Assembly (NCBI GenBank): GCA_029215795.1 | Contig: JARDYH010000007.1 | Span: 102,687,263-102,751,262 of the forward strand | Source of the DNA: Anniella stebbinsi | Lineage: Eukaryota; Chordata; Lepidosauria; Squamata; Anniellidae | DNA: 64,000 nucleotides | Direction of reading: 5' to 3' | Shown: one piece after another, positions 52,901-59,099 of the stretch | Numbering within the stretch: position 1 is the first letter of the stretch | Layout of the letters: the number at the start of each line of letters is the position of its first letter | The notes under the pieces: generated by a model | Told to the model about the DNA's origin: nothing | Databases searched by the model: none | Seen by the model: the letters and a program-made list of their open reading frames with translations, nothing else | Position numbers and translations under genes: made by a program

Positions 52901-55630
52901 AGGTGGCTGAGGGTGCTGCATATGTTTTTTCTTTCTATTATACTTCTCTCCATTGCTCTGCAGCCTCCCAGACTGCCTGCACTTCGTGATGTGAAAAAGC
53001 TTGATGAGAGTAATTTCCTGATGTTGTCCCCTAGGCGTTAATTGAAGTGCAGGAAGCTGAGGGGGCTACAAAGTGCTGTAGAGATGACTGCATAATGAAA
53101 GACAAGGACACCCATGCACACTCCTCAGCGACCTCACAAATACCTGAACCAAACCCATGAGAATTTCTCTGAAATGTTCTCCTCTGAATTTCTTTTTGAA
53201 AGCAATTTCTTTTCTAGCAAATTGAATGAGAATGGTTGAAAAAATGTGGAAGACTGTTTCAGCACAGCACTAATTTTAGACCCTAGTCTTAGTGGTCTTT
53301 TGGGGCGGTTCTTTAAGCTGCCATGTGTATTACTTCAGTTATGAATCACACAACTAACATTTCTCTTCTCCCCTCCTATTCTATACTTTACAACTTCTTC
53401 TACATTCCTGATATGGTAGGGGCAGGGTAGTTGGTGGACAGAACTATTTGCCAATGCTGATTTTAAAAACAGAATCTGAGTATAGGCAGTTTTGCATTTA
53501 AACTCACATCATAGCACCATGACTACAGAAATACCATGGAGTTTGCTTCTGCTTATTATTATTATAATTATAATACTTATTTATATCCTGCCTTTTCCCA
53601 ATACTGGGACTCAAGGCGGCTTACAAATTAAAACATGTACAGTTAAAAACAGATAGAGATATACAAAAATCAAAAATATAATTAAACATAGTACAATATT
53701 AAAATATTTAAAACATTTAAAACACAAAAAACTGTTTAAAAAAATTATTTATTTAAAAATAAATAAATCTGCAGCCCTGATGCTAAACATATTTATTCCA
53801 TTTTGTTGTAGAAAATTTTAAAAATATTTTTAAAGTAAAAGTAATAAACTGGACATCTATGCATCAGGTTGCCCCTGACTATAAAACGATTTGAAAAATT
53901 ATTAGAAAGGATACTGTGGCGAGCCAGTGGCATCAATCCCAGTAGCCTTGGCACGTTCATGCCACCCAGTTGGTGATGCCAGGCCTGTTTGCCACTGACT
54001 TTTGGTGGTCATTTGGGGGGGGGGGCTGGCTGTGAGACCCTGGACTTCTGCCCCAAGGTCCAACCCTAGCTGCACCGTGTGTGTGTGTGTGTGTGTGTGT
54101 GTGTTAGGAAGGAGGGCAGATGAGACCTCAGCACTTTATTTATTTATTTATTACATTTGTATACTGCCCCACAGCCGAAGCTCTCTGGGCGGTTTACATA
54201 GGATTAAAAACAATTAAAAACAATATACAAAAATTAAAACAGCAAAAACATACAACATACACACAATCTGTACATTTAAAACCACTTCAAAAAGCTACAA
54301 AAAACAAAACAAAACAAACCCAGACTCCTCAGATATTGCCAAATGCCTGAGAGAAGAGGAAAGTCTTGACCTGGCGCCGAAAAGATAACAATGTTGGCGC
54401 CAGGCGGGCCTCGTCGGGGAGATCGTTCCACAATTGGGGAGCCACCACAGAGAAGGCCCTCTCTCTTGTTGCCGACCTCCGAGCTTCCCTCGGAGGAGGC
54501 ACTCGGAGGAGGGCCTTAGATGTTGAACGTAGTGTTCGGGTAGGTTCATGTCGGGAAAGGCGTTCCATCAGGTATTGTGGTCCCAAGCCGTGTAAGGCTT
54601 TATAGGTTAAAACCAGCACCTTGAACCGGGCTCGGAAACATACAGGCAGCCAATGCAAGCGGGCCAGAGTAGGTCTTATATGTTCGAACCTACTGGTTCC
54701 GGTTATCAATCTGGCCGCTGCATTTTGCACAAGCTGCAGCTTCCGAACCACCTTCAAAGGTAGCCCCACGTAGAGTGCATTGCAGTAATCTCTTATACAT
54801 TTAAGAGATACATTAAGCCCTCTCTTGAATTTAATGGCAAAATAAGTCGTGTGCATAAGAGCATGTGTTATAGCACTGCTAATGGTTTAGGTTAAAACAG
54901 ATCCCCTTTTTAAGGAAAGGGGATTTCTGCCTTTGGCATGCATAACTAGTTCATAGGGCCACTATATTTTTTAGAAACAATAGTTACTCAGCGTTAGAGT
55001 ATGGAAACATAAGTAGCACTGGGCAGGGCAGGCCCAAGACAGTTTTTACTGCCTGAGACAGAGCAACAAATCTCTCCCAAGACAAAGTGCATGATGCCCA
55101 AGGCCGGAAACTCTGAGAAGTGCCTCTCCCCTTGCCCACGATAATATTAATTTAAATAACTAACCATTTGCTGCCCTTTCATGATCCCCCAAATCAGCTG
55201 CCTAAGGTATCTACAACTCTTCTGATTAATCACATGAACTGTGAAGTTTGGGGTATGCGTTTGTATGTACAATTGTTTGTATCTCTCCCATTCTTGTCCA
55301 GTAGACCTCCCCCCACTACCTTTCCTAGCTTTTTAAAACTCTCCTCCTCGGACCACCACCCTGCTGCATACCAAAATTGTTATCATCCAAGAATAAGGGG
55401 GAGAAAGGCCTCTACTTCAAATGAAAATGATAAAGACGAGTCTGTGAGGAGAAATGTAAACGCCACCACCAGGTACGTGGGGGTGGGGAGGTGCTATTAG
55501 GGAATATTTGGAGGTTTATGCTAACAGTGGGGTTTGGGAAATATTTGTGGCAGCTGCTCTGCTCTCTTTCGCTGTGTGCTCTAAGCTGGCCCAGGCACAG
55601 GAGAGGCCGAGCCGGGCGAAACAGCCACAT

Positions 55631-55664
<34 letters not shown>

Positions 55665-56365
55665 CCCCAACCCCAGGTTGTCACTCACTCACTGGCTGAA
55701 TTTGGACAACACAATAAGCAACTGGGAGGGGAAAACAATCATCAGTTGTATTGACTATTGTGTCGTCCGAATGCTGCCATAGTCAACTCAGTGCTGATCC
55801 TGATCCACACCACCGTTGATTCTTTATTACCATGTTGTGTGGGGAGTACCCCCTAGATGAACAACTGTCAAGTGGATTATTACCCCACCATTGACTATTG
55901 TGTTGTCCGAATTCAGCCACTCACACACGCACTCACCTTGAAGAAGGCCACTTGCAGGTAATTGTAGGGCTCCCTCTTCTCAAAGTCCCGCTGGATCTCC
56001 CTGCTGGCCCTGAGACGGGACGGCTGCCCGCCCAGCCTGCGCCCCAGACACTCCTCGAGACACTCTGCTCGCAGCAGCACCCGGTCGAAGAAGCCGGTTT
56101 CCCAAGGCTGGGAAGGCGGCGGCGGCCCCTCAAAGCTGGCTTCGCCCTGGCACCTGCCCTGGCACTCCCGGCGCACCCCTAACACCTGCGAGTAGCTGTG
56201 CAGGCAGCGCTGCAGGAGCTCGGCAGCCCGAGGCCAGTCCTGGGCGAAATACGCCCGCACCCCGTCCGCGTAGAGCACGTCGTAAGGGGTCGGCTGGCTT
56301 GACCCTGGGGAGACCTGGCATCTGCTCAGGGCGGGCAGGAGAAGCAGAAAAGCCAAGGAGGGCAT
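25816..56365 (-). CDS. P3H3: P3H3, prolyl 3-hydroxylase 3: complete 15-exon gene
   Basis: Secretory-pathway member of the collagen prolyl 3-hydroxylase family (LEPRE/P3H), which uses Fe(II), 2-oxoglutarate and O2 in the ER. P3H3 has been linked to collagen modification in complex with other ER partners. Fifteen coding exons with GT..AG introns join in phase to 2163 nt (720 residues), against roughly 736 in human. Seen: a hydrophobic leader at residues 1-16; TPR-like N-terminal half with four CXXXC motifs (CQGRC and CLEEC in exon 1, CRALC in exon 3, CKQKC in exon 4); dioxygenase domain with YRGRRSPHTP in exon 10, metal ligands H550 and D552 (HAD, exon 12) and H622 (NPHG, exon 14), and R632 ten residues on as the likely 2-oxoglutarate contact. 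P3H3 is chosen over P3H1/P3H2 from family-specific wording such as FFVANPQHLQMREDM, YYAMEHL and GGENPHGVWAVTRGRR. The last four residues are RDEF. Downstream neighbour is GNB3, same strand. Confidence 0.96.
26310..26450 (-). CDS. P3H3: P3H3 exon 14 with the distal His and Arg
   Basis: 141 bp, CTGTCAG acceptor, GTAACG donor, phase 0 at both ends. Encodes QVRPKCGRLVAFSSGGENPH then GVWAVTRGRRCTIALWFTL. H622 is the third Fe(II) ligand; R632, ten residues later, is the expected 2-oxoglutarate-binding Arg. Confidence 0.97.
26838..26913 (-). CDS. P3H3: P3H3 exon 13
   Basis: 76 bp, TCTGCAG acceptor, GTGAGT donor. Encodes AILYLNDDFQGGNLFFTETD then AVTIT, a core strand pair of the dioxygenase fold. 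Confidence 0.96.
27699..28180 (+). mobile_element. LINE C-terminal fragment inside a possible Harbinger-MITE remnant, P3H3 intron 12
   Basis: From about 27717 the frame reads VLTCKALHGLGPQYLAECLS and SVVAPQWWNDLPD, the C-terminal block of an L2/CR1-clade reverse transcriptase protein, ending in (TAA)n near 28180. The preceding GGCTGCATTCGGACGTCAT at 27699 resembles the Harbinger-family terminus; no right end was found. Confidence 0.65.
29588..29705 (-). CDS. P3H3: P3H3 exon 12 with the H-x-D iron-binding motif
   Basis: 118 bp, CCTTCAG acceptor, GTGAGT donor. Encodes MDLSHPVHADNCLLDPEGN and CWMEPPAYIYRDF. H550 and D552 of HAD are the first two Fe(II) ligands of the double-stranded beta-helix dioxygenase fold. 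Confidence 0.96.
31434..31584 (-). CDS. P3H3: P3H3 exon 11
   Basis: 151 bp, GTCTCCTAG acceptor, GTAAGG donor. Encodes AKLLLQASEKSRKIVESYFT then SLYFSFTHLVCRTATE, the helix and strand preceding the metal-binding H-x-D motif. Confidence 0.95.
31690..31790 (-). repeat. LINE 3' tail fragment, minus orientation, P3H3 intron 10
   Basis: TTTATTATTTCTTTATTGGTG then ACACTTGTATACCACTGAAT is the inverse of a LINE tail. Confidence 0.45.
32299..32617. mobile_element. hAT-like foldback MITE, copy 3 (319 bp), in P3H3 intron 10
   Basis: Same family. Ends TAGGGTGACC and GGTCAGCCTA, with perfect 8-bp duplication TCCCAAAG at 32291-32298 and 32618-32625. Confidence 0.9.
33294..33898. mobile_element. hAT non-autonomous element, 605 bp, P3H3 intron 10
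   Basis: Termini TAGGGCTGTGCAAGCC and GGCTTGCACAGCCCTA are perfect inverted repeats, flanked by 8-bp ATGTCATT (33286-33293) and ATGTAATT (33899-33906), one mismatch. Interior halves are also partly inverted (GGCAGATCCACCA, CTCCCAGCATGCAGTGCC). No transposase frame. Confidence 0.9.
34055..34487 (+). mobile_element. CR1-like LINE 3' end, P3H3 intron 10
   Basis: Frame GGRFRTDKRKYFFTLRIVKL then WNSLPQDVVMATNMDGFKSE matches the C-terminus of CR1-type ORF2, followed by the typical 3' UTR (CTGGACTAGATGGACCCTTG, TCCAGCATGGCTCTTCTTCT). Confidence 0.8.
34670..36630 (+). mobile_element. L2/CR1-clade LINE, reverse-transcriptase remnant, about 2 kb, P3H3 intron 10
   Basis: 5'-truncated non-LTR retrotransposon. 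Order of blocks: PLLKRTSLDPEVCENYRPIA (34990), a LDLLAAFDTIDH segment (35250), QYADDTQLYF (35608, with the catalytic YADD), WMRANKLNLNPDKTDALLAG (35703), then the C-terminal LGPRYLRERLSLYLPAQDLR (36184) and a (TAA)n tail. Frameshifts and stops make it dead. An 87-bp Harbinger mini-element interrupts it at 35330. Confidence 0.9.
35330..35416. mobile_element. Harbinger-type mini-element, 87 bp, nested in a LINE
   Basis: Termini GGCTGAATTCGGACGACAC and GTGTTGTCCGAATTGAGCC with 3-bp ACT on both sides (35327-35329 and 35417-35419). The interior is a palindrome of AACAACCCAC. Removing it restores the flanking LINE coding order. Confidence 0.9.
36631..38550. other. Rest of P3H3 intron 10: no recognisable gene
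   Basis: Contains (CA)n at about 37127-37157 and (CCA)n at 37179-37201, plus unassigned sequence. Confidence 0.5.
38551..38646 (-). CDS. P3H3: P3H3 exon 10
   Basis: 96 bp, GTTTCAG acceptor, GTAAAC donor, phase 0 at both ends; intron 9 before it is only 115 bp. Encodes AAGGTGDGYRGRRSPHTPHE and RFEGLTVLKALQ. The RGRRSPHTPHERFEG wording favours P3H3 over P3H1/P3H2. Confidence 0.96.
38762..38886 (-). CDS. P3H3: P3H3 exon 9
   Basis: 125 bp, TTCCCAG acceptor, GTGAGG donor. Encodes PLLFEGLTITMDSQQLNGSQ then RVVFDRVLTESECKDILRLA, the entry to the catalytic domain, conserved across P3H1-3. Confidence 0.95.
39305..39765 (-). mobile_element. LINE 3' portion, minus orientation, P3H3 intron 8
   Basis: Minus-strand frame KRSLRFAGCSLLYMQTSVAK then NKAFTSMAPRLWNGTTNEIW resembles the LINE C-terminal block. 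It ends in a degraded tail near 39305. Confidence 0.55.
39767..40277. mobile_element. Harbinger-type MITE, 511 bp, P3H3 intron 8
   Basis: Termini GGGTGAATTTGGATGACAC and GTCGTCCGAACCAGGCC, 3-bp AAT on both sides (39764-39766 and 40278-40280). The left subterminal AAATAGCGTACTGACCA and the internal TATCCCAGCATGCACTGCA match the transposase-bearing copy at 59100; the right half matches 10027-10568. Confidence 0.9.
41258..41316 (-). CDS. P3H3: P3H3 exon 8, 59-bp small exon
   Basis: Acceptor CCAAAG, donor GTGAGT. Encodes EDQQKQSLKASDMEQQEHS, a poorly conserved hydrophilic linker where human P3H3 has a similar charged EDQ-type segment. It begins one base before a codon and ends one base into the next, exactly bridging exons 7 and 9. 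Support is phase and splice sites more than sequence conservation. Confidence 0.82.
41716..41807. repeat. Fragment of the same element as 3537-3936, in P3H3 intron 7
   Basis: Shares GCATATAACTGA-type and GATTTGCAGC motifs and the AGACAGCCCC right end with the 3.5-kb copy. The left end was not found. Confidence 0.5.
41936..41988 (-). CDS. P3H3: P3H3 exon 7, 53-bp small exon
   Basis: Follows a TTTGTTTCTTTAG acceptor and ends at a GTAAGA donor, two bases into a codon. Encodes ESWTPEELFPENMKEKH, matching the family linker that begins (D)xWTPEE. Too short to appear as an ORF; found from the WTPEE motif and confirmed because its phase fits exon 8. Confidence 0.9.
42272..42667 (+). repeat. LINE 3' portion, P3H3 intron 6
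   Basis: CACCTAAGGCAAGAGCTGTT then GGTGGTGGCACCTCATCTTT and TGGAATGCGCTCCTGACAGA are a degraded LINE C-terminus, followed by a T-rich 3' UTR and AATAAATAAA. Confidence 0.6.
42947..43036 (-). CDS. P3H3: P3H3 exon 6 (30 codons)
   Basis: 90 bp, CCACAG acceptor, GTAAGT donor. Encodes IIRHYVQRSLMEKKLIYYAM and EHLEETFDDP, the family block just before the linker to the dioxygenase domain. Confidence 0.94.
43537..43881. mobile_element. GCGC-rich repeat family, copy 2 (345 bp), P3H3 intron 5
   Basis: Ends GGTGCCTCTACAAGAG and CTTGTAGAGGGGGCC, which are clear inverted repeats. Same interior motif set as 5250-5592. Confidence 0.75.
43879..43926. repeat. (CT)n(CA)n compound microsatellite abutting copy 2
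   Basis: Same composition and junction as at 5590-5641. Confidence 0.9.
43882..46990. other. Rest of P3H3 intron 5: no recognisable gene
   Basis: Low-complexity only: an imperfect inverted repeat around ATGCAGTGCCCAATGTCGAC at 44245-44320, poly-C at about 45437, CT runs at 45730-45750, TG/G runs near 45955. No splice-bounded coding frames were seen. Confidence 0.5.
46996..47131. repeat. Palindromic 'GCAATCCTATGCAT' repeat, copy 2
   Basis: ACAATCCTATTCCTGTTTAG ... CTAAACATGCATAGGGTTGC, with GCCAGTCATGCTGGCTGGGG in the middle. In P3H3 intron 5, close to exon 5. Confidence 0.6.
47190..47335 (-). repeat. LINE 3' tail, minus orientation, P3H3 intron 5
   Basis: (TTTA)n then TACTGCCTTATCTGCTTAAA and CCACCAAGGTGGTGTACAAA, the inverse of a LINE tail. 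It ends about 50 bp from exon 5. Confidence 0.6.
47385..47518 (-). CDS. P3H3: P3H3 exon 5
   Basis: 134 bp, TTTCAG acceptor, GTACCA donor, ends in phase 0. Encodes GNVAIAAECAATYLLFYPSD followed by RYQAELGEEIPVAARE. The intron before it is only 120 bp. Confidence 0.94.
47639..47770 (-). CDS. P3H3: P3H3 exon 4
   Basis: 132 bp, TTCTAG acceptor, GTAAGC donor. Encodes HYIQVLKCKQKCILDVATKP and on to FIPSHFDLLQFAYER, with the fourth CXXXC motif (CKQKC). Confidence 0.94.
48057..48155. repeat. Palindromic 'GCAATCCTATGCAT' repeat, copy 3
   Basis: GTTTAGACAGAAAAATGTTC at the left pairs with TTTTTCTGTCTAAACACGC at the right. Confidence 0.55.
48194..48360. mobile_element. Single-unit relative of the foldback MITE (167 bp), in P3H3 intron 3
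   Basis: GAGTGACCAGATCC..., the internal AACTGTTGTGATGAAGAGGG and AATTTCACCAGG motifs, and the end TATGGTCACCCTA correspond to one half of the 318-320 bp copies. It looks like the monomer from which the dimers derive. No convincing target duplication is seen. Confidence 0.75.
48515..48701 (-). CDS. P3H3: P3H3 exon 3
   Basis: 187 bp, CTGCAG acceptor, GTATCA donor; starts phase 0 and ends one base into a codon. Encodes VAYEAGVHHY.. through EDCRALCEGP (third CXXXC) and an acidic stretch to LYETIAG. Confidence 0.94.
49026..49120. repeat. Left arm of a 95-bp, 99% identical inverted repeat
   Basis: Begins GTTTCTGTCTTCTATCCCCA and ends CACAGCCCTGAATCAAT. Its inverse is 50881-50975 with a single mismatch that I could find. 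Confidence 0.9.
49245..49530 (+). repeat. LINE 3' portion, P3H3 intron 2
   Basis: CAGACTGTGGAATGGCCTGC then CAGAGGAGATTGGACAAATT is the C-terminal 'LWNGLPEE' remnant. The tail GTTCCCCGCCTCGATCCAGA matches, inverted, the fragments at 57945 and 60579. Confidence 0.75.
49906..50036. repeat. Short foldback MITE, copy 2 (P3H3 intron 2)
   Basis: CCTTCCCCGACCTGGTGTCC and the inverse CACCAGGTTGGGGAAGG, with CCATCAGCTCCAGCCAGCAT between. Confidence 0.65.
50530..51180. repeat. Cluster of nested palindromes and 'CCATTTTGAATATTCA' repeats, P3H3 intron 2
   Basis: GGCCATTTTGAATATTCA occurs at 50550 and 50643, and inverted forms (TATTCAAAATGGC, TTTTCAAAATG) at 50852 and 51118. ATCCGAACCC / TTCGGATAT-type ends recur. 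A long hairpin lies at 50716-50800 (arms GTTTGAGGGTTAAACAATCC and its inverse). Looks like several nested copies of one TIR family. Confidence 0.6.
50881..50975. repeat. Right arm of the 95-bp inverted repeat
   Basis: Begins ATTGATTCAGGGCTGTGGCA and is the inverse of 49026-49120. A diverged third piece (CAGCACCACAGTCCTGATCC) follows at about 51238. Confidence 0.9.
52220..52372 (-). CDS. P3H3: P3H3 exon 2 (51 codons)
   Basis: CTGCAG acceptor, GTGAGA donor, phase 0 at both ends. Encodes LKKLDEAVSSAYTFFVANPQ and then HLQMREDMEKYHRMAGV, a TPR-like helical repeat typical of the family's N-terminal half. Confidence 0.95.
53555..53765 (-). repeat. LINE 3' tail, minus orientation, P3H3 intron 1
   Basis: TTATTTATATCCTGCCTTTT then ACTCAAGGCGGCTTACAAAT is the inverse of a CR1/L2-like tail. 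Confidence 0.65.
54078..54104. repeat. (GT)n microsatellite
   Basis: About 13 GT units. Confidence 0.9.
54135..54860 (-). mobile_element. L2/CR1-clade LINE C-terminal fragment with intact 175-codon frame, P3H3 intron 1
   Basis: Minus-strand frame 54856-54329 includes NALYVGLPLKVVRKLQLVQN, AAARLITGTSRFEHIRPTLA and SVVAPQLWNDLPDEARLAPT, the C-terminal region after the reverse transcriptase domain, followed by a 3' UTR and (TAAA)n at 54135. Fewer disruptions than the other copies, so probably younger. Confidence 0.85.
55631..55663. repeat. (CAG)n trinucleotide run, 11 units, P3H3 intron 1
   Basis: Uninterrupted CAG repeats about 270 bp downstream of exon 1 (given as plus-strand sequence; CTG in the transcript). 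Confidence 0.95.
55694..55918. mobile_element. Harbinger-type MITE, 225 bp, next to the P3H3 exon 1 splice donor
   Basis: Termini GGCTGAATTTGGACAACAC and GTGTTGTCCGAATTCAGCC, 3-bp ACT on both sides (55691-55693 and 55919-55921). An internal GTGTCGTCCGAATGCTGCC at about 55760 resembles another terminus, suggesting a nested or compound copy. The right duplication ends 15 bp from exon 1. Confidence 0.9.
55937..56365 (-). CDS. P3H3: P3H3 exon 1 (residues 1-143)
   Basis: Start codon at 56365-56363 (GCCATGC context). The frame stays open 58 codons further upstream, but this Met is chosen because it directly precedes a signal peptide (MPSLAFLLLLPALSRC). Carries CXXXC motifs CQGRC and CLEEC and ends in EPYNYLQVAFFK at a GTGAGT donor, phase 0. 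The exon is much more GC-rich than the introns, consistent with a CpG-island promoter region. Confidence 0.93.
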
Positions 56366-56900
56366 GGCGGAGGTGGAGAGAGGAAGGCAGGGGAAGGATG
56401 CTGGGGCGTTGGAACTGGGAGATACTCTCACTGAAGTGGAATTGGAGCGAGGCAGAAGCAAAGCGAAAGAAAGAAAGAAAGAAAGAAAGAAAGAGAAGGG
56501 GCGCAGGAGGGAAAGGCAGCGAGGAAATGTAGGCTGCAATCGTTGGCTGGAAGGGAAAAGCGGGCAGGGGGGGGTGAGGGGGGGAGAGAGAGACGTCTCG
56601 GCTCTTTTCCTCTCTTCGGCTTGGCTGGAGTAGGAAAGGGGCCTGCGCTGCTGGCGGAGGGGAAGAGGAAGGCGGGGACCAAAAAGAAAACCAAAAAAAA
56701 AAAAAGAGAGAGAGAGAGAGAAAAGAAAGACTCAGAGCTGCCTGAGGCTAGAAAACCCTCCCAGAAGCAGAGCAAGAAGGGAGACATAAAAGCACAAGCG
56801 AGCCGTCGAGGAGCACCGCTTGCGGGAGGGGGACAGGTGGGGCTGGACCCCTCCCTTCCCCTCCCCTCCCCAATTTGCTTCTCATGGCGCCTGAGAAGCT
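56366..56900 (-). promoter_or_regulatory. P3H3 upstream / promoter region (unresolved)
   Basis: Immediately upstream of the P3H3 start. GC-rich near exon 1, then low-complexity purine tracts: (GAAA)n at about 56464-56500, G-rich runs at 56560-56590 and A/GA runs at 56690-56725. No clear TATA box is seen. Role is inferred from position only. Confidence 0.4.
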
Positions 56901-57272
56901 TTTCGTTGTGGATAATAACAGTAATGGGAGAAAGCTTCGCCTATTTGACTGTGTCTCGCAATGCAGAGTTTGAACGCAACAAACAGATGTTTAAGGACAT
57001 ATTTGTTATTGTACAGGGACCCTTTCAGCAAGATTGGCTGCACCCCCCCCCCCCCATCGAATGTAAGGGTTGCTGCTACGGTTGGATTTGTTACTGATTA
57101 ATACGTGAAATGGCCCTCTGACTGCTTTTTAAATGTATAAGAGAACCAATTGAAGACCTTGTTGTTGTTGTTGTTGTTGTTATTACTGTTATTAAATAAT
57201 GTTTTTCTGCCCACTAGGCCAATGAACGGTTGAGGTGGTGAAGAAAGAGTAGCACCAGATGCTCTGCGATAG

Positions 57273-57628
57273 GGGCCCCCTCCACAAGGATGCGCTTTTG
57301 CGCCCGGTTCGGCGATTATGCGCATTATCGCTGATGCGCATTTACTCCTAATCCCTCTGCATGGGAGGCGGCGAGAGGCGGCGAAGCGCATTAATATATG
57401 TCCAAAAAGCGCTTTACAAGAAGTTAATGCGCATAATCGCTTGTTCACACTGCGAAAATGCGCTTTAACGGCCGGAGCAAAATAAAAGTCGCGATTTAAC
57501 GCGCATTCGAAAATGCGCATTATCGGGGAGATAACGCGCCTGTACGCCCGTTTTACGCTCCGCTGGTGTGGAGGTAAAAATTTTAATGAGCCTTCAAAGA
57601 GCTTTAAACGTCTCGTGTGGAGGCACCC
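57273..57628. mobile_element. GCGC-rich repeat family, copy 3 (about 356 bp), opposite orientation
   Basis: Ends GGGCCCCCTCCACAAGGA and TCGTGTGGAGGCACC (inverted pair). The same interior motifs are in reverse order. This copy has no CT/CA microsatellite at either end. Confidence 0.75.
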
Positions 57629-57664
57629 AGGGATGTAATCCTTGAATGTTTTTTGTTGTCCTGG

Positions 57665-57830
57665 CCTAGATGCCCTAAGACATGAAGCTTCCTGGGTGAC
57701 CTTGGGCCAATCACTCTCTCAGCATAGCCTACATCACAGGGTTGTTCGGAAGATTAAAACAAGGGGAAGGGGGCTATGTACACTGCCTTGAGCTTCTTGG
57801 CTGTGATTCTGATTTTAAAATGTGAACTGC
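57665..57830 (+). repeat. tRNA-derived SINE fragment
   Basis: GGGTGACCTTGGGCCAATCA then CACAGGGTTGTTCGGAAGAT and CACTGCCTTGAGCTTCTTGG follow the order of reptile tRNA-SINE bodies. Confidence 0.6.
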
Positions 57831-57939
57831 AGAATTAAGTAGCTCAGTCACTTTAACTCCTCACAACAATGAGCTTCACCAATTTTTTTTTTTAAAATGA
57901 GAATCACAGTGCTGGGAAAGGCAGCAGGGCTGGGGGGGG

Positions 57940-58060
57940 GAATAATAATAATAATAACAATTTATTTCTTACCCGCCTCTCCGTCTGGATCGAGGCGGGG
58001 AACAACAACATGATAAAATACATAAAACTATAAAATACATAAAAAGATGGCAATGCCAGT
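57940..58060 (-). repeat. LINE 3' tail, minus orientation
   Basis: (AATA)n then TTTATTTCTTACCCGCCTCT and CCGTCTGGATCGAGGCGGGG. The same tail was inserted into the Harbinger transposase at 60579. Confidence 0.75.
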
Positions 58061-58287
58061 GGGAAGAAAAATCATGTATTATGTAAAGTTCTTTTAAAAA
58101 GCTTCCAAGACCAGAAGAAACATGGCTGCAGTTTTTGCAAAAATAATAATAAAAAACTCCACAACCCCCCCCCCAAAAAAAGTCAGGAACTATTTCATGC
58201 TGCCCATGAATGCCTCTTCATTCACTGGAGGTGGTGGTGATTGTGGGGTTCCTGTGGCCTGGTCAACCTGGGGGGGATAGCACCATT

Positions 58288-58415
58288 TTACAGCAGACAT
58301 CCCCAATCTGGTAACCTCCATATGTGCTGGACTACAGCTCCCATCATCCCCATCCACTATGTTCATTTGTCTGCTGGCTGGGGTGATGGCAGTTGCCTAG
58401 TACATATGGAGAGTA
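58288..58415. repeat. Short foldback MITE, copy 3
   Basis: ATCCCCAATCTGGTAACCTC and GGACTACAGCTCCCATCATC, with a diverged right arm (GGCTGGGGTGATGGCAGTTG). Confidence 0.5.
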
Positions 58416-58499
58416 CCAAGATGGGAGAGACTTTTTAGAAGATAGTGTCAGGGTAACAGACTGACATGTCTTAATTCCCTTACCTATTTGGGATCATGA

Positions 58500-59099
58500 T
58501 TGACCCCCAAAGGTTTTAAAATGAGCAACACTTTTCTCCCTAATCTGTGCCACTTCAAGGAACACCTAATTTCTTTGAACGAGTTCAAATCTCCAGGGCC
58601 TGACGAATTGCATCCTAGAGTAATAAAGGAGCTGGTAGAAGAACTCTCAGAACCACTGTTATTATCTTTGCGAAATCATGGAAGATGGGTGAAGTGCCAG
58701 ATGACTGGAGAAGGGCTATTGTTGTCCCTATCTTCAAAAAGGACAAAAAGGAGGAACCTGAGAACTACAACCAGTCAGTCTGACATGCATCCCTGGGAAT
58801 TTTTTGGAGCAGATTATAAAGAATTCAATCTGTAAGCACCTTGAAAACAATGCAGTGATTATTGAAAGCCAACATGTATTTGTCAAGAACAAATCTTGCC
58901 AGATTAATCTGATCTCATTCTTTGATCGGCTAACCTCCATTTGTGGACTGTGGGAATGCTGTGGACATAATATATCTTGACTTCAACAAAGCCTTTGACA
59001 AAGTGCCCCATGACATTCTGATCAGCAAACTAACTAAAAGTGGGCTAGATGAAGCAACTATTAGGTGGATCCACAGTTGGCTACAGAATCAGACTCTAT
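58500..59099 (+). mobile_element. CR1-like LINE reverse-transcriptase fragment, cut by the Harbinger element
   Basis: NEFKSPGPDELHPRVIKELV (about 58577), a frameshifted PENYRPVSLT-like block (58758), and DIIYLDFNKAFDKVPHDILI (58969) are reverse-transcriptase motifs in order. Coding similarity stops at 59099, where the Harbinger terminus starts. Confidence 0.85.

Noticed and set aside
54329..54856. 175-codon minus-strand frame as a host gene or P3H3 alternative exon
   Set aside because: It is the C-terminus of a LINE ORF2 with its 3' UTR and tail directly following; other copies are at 27717 and 36150.
56543..57097. 184-codon plus-strand frame upstream of P3H3
   Set aside because: Lys/Glu/Arg-rich low-complexity translation of GA-rich DNA, antisense to the likely P3H3 promoter.
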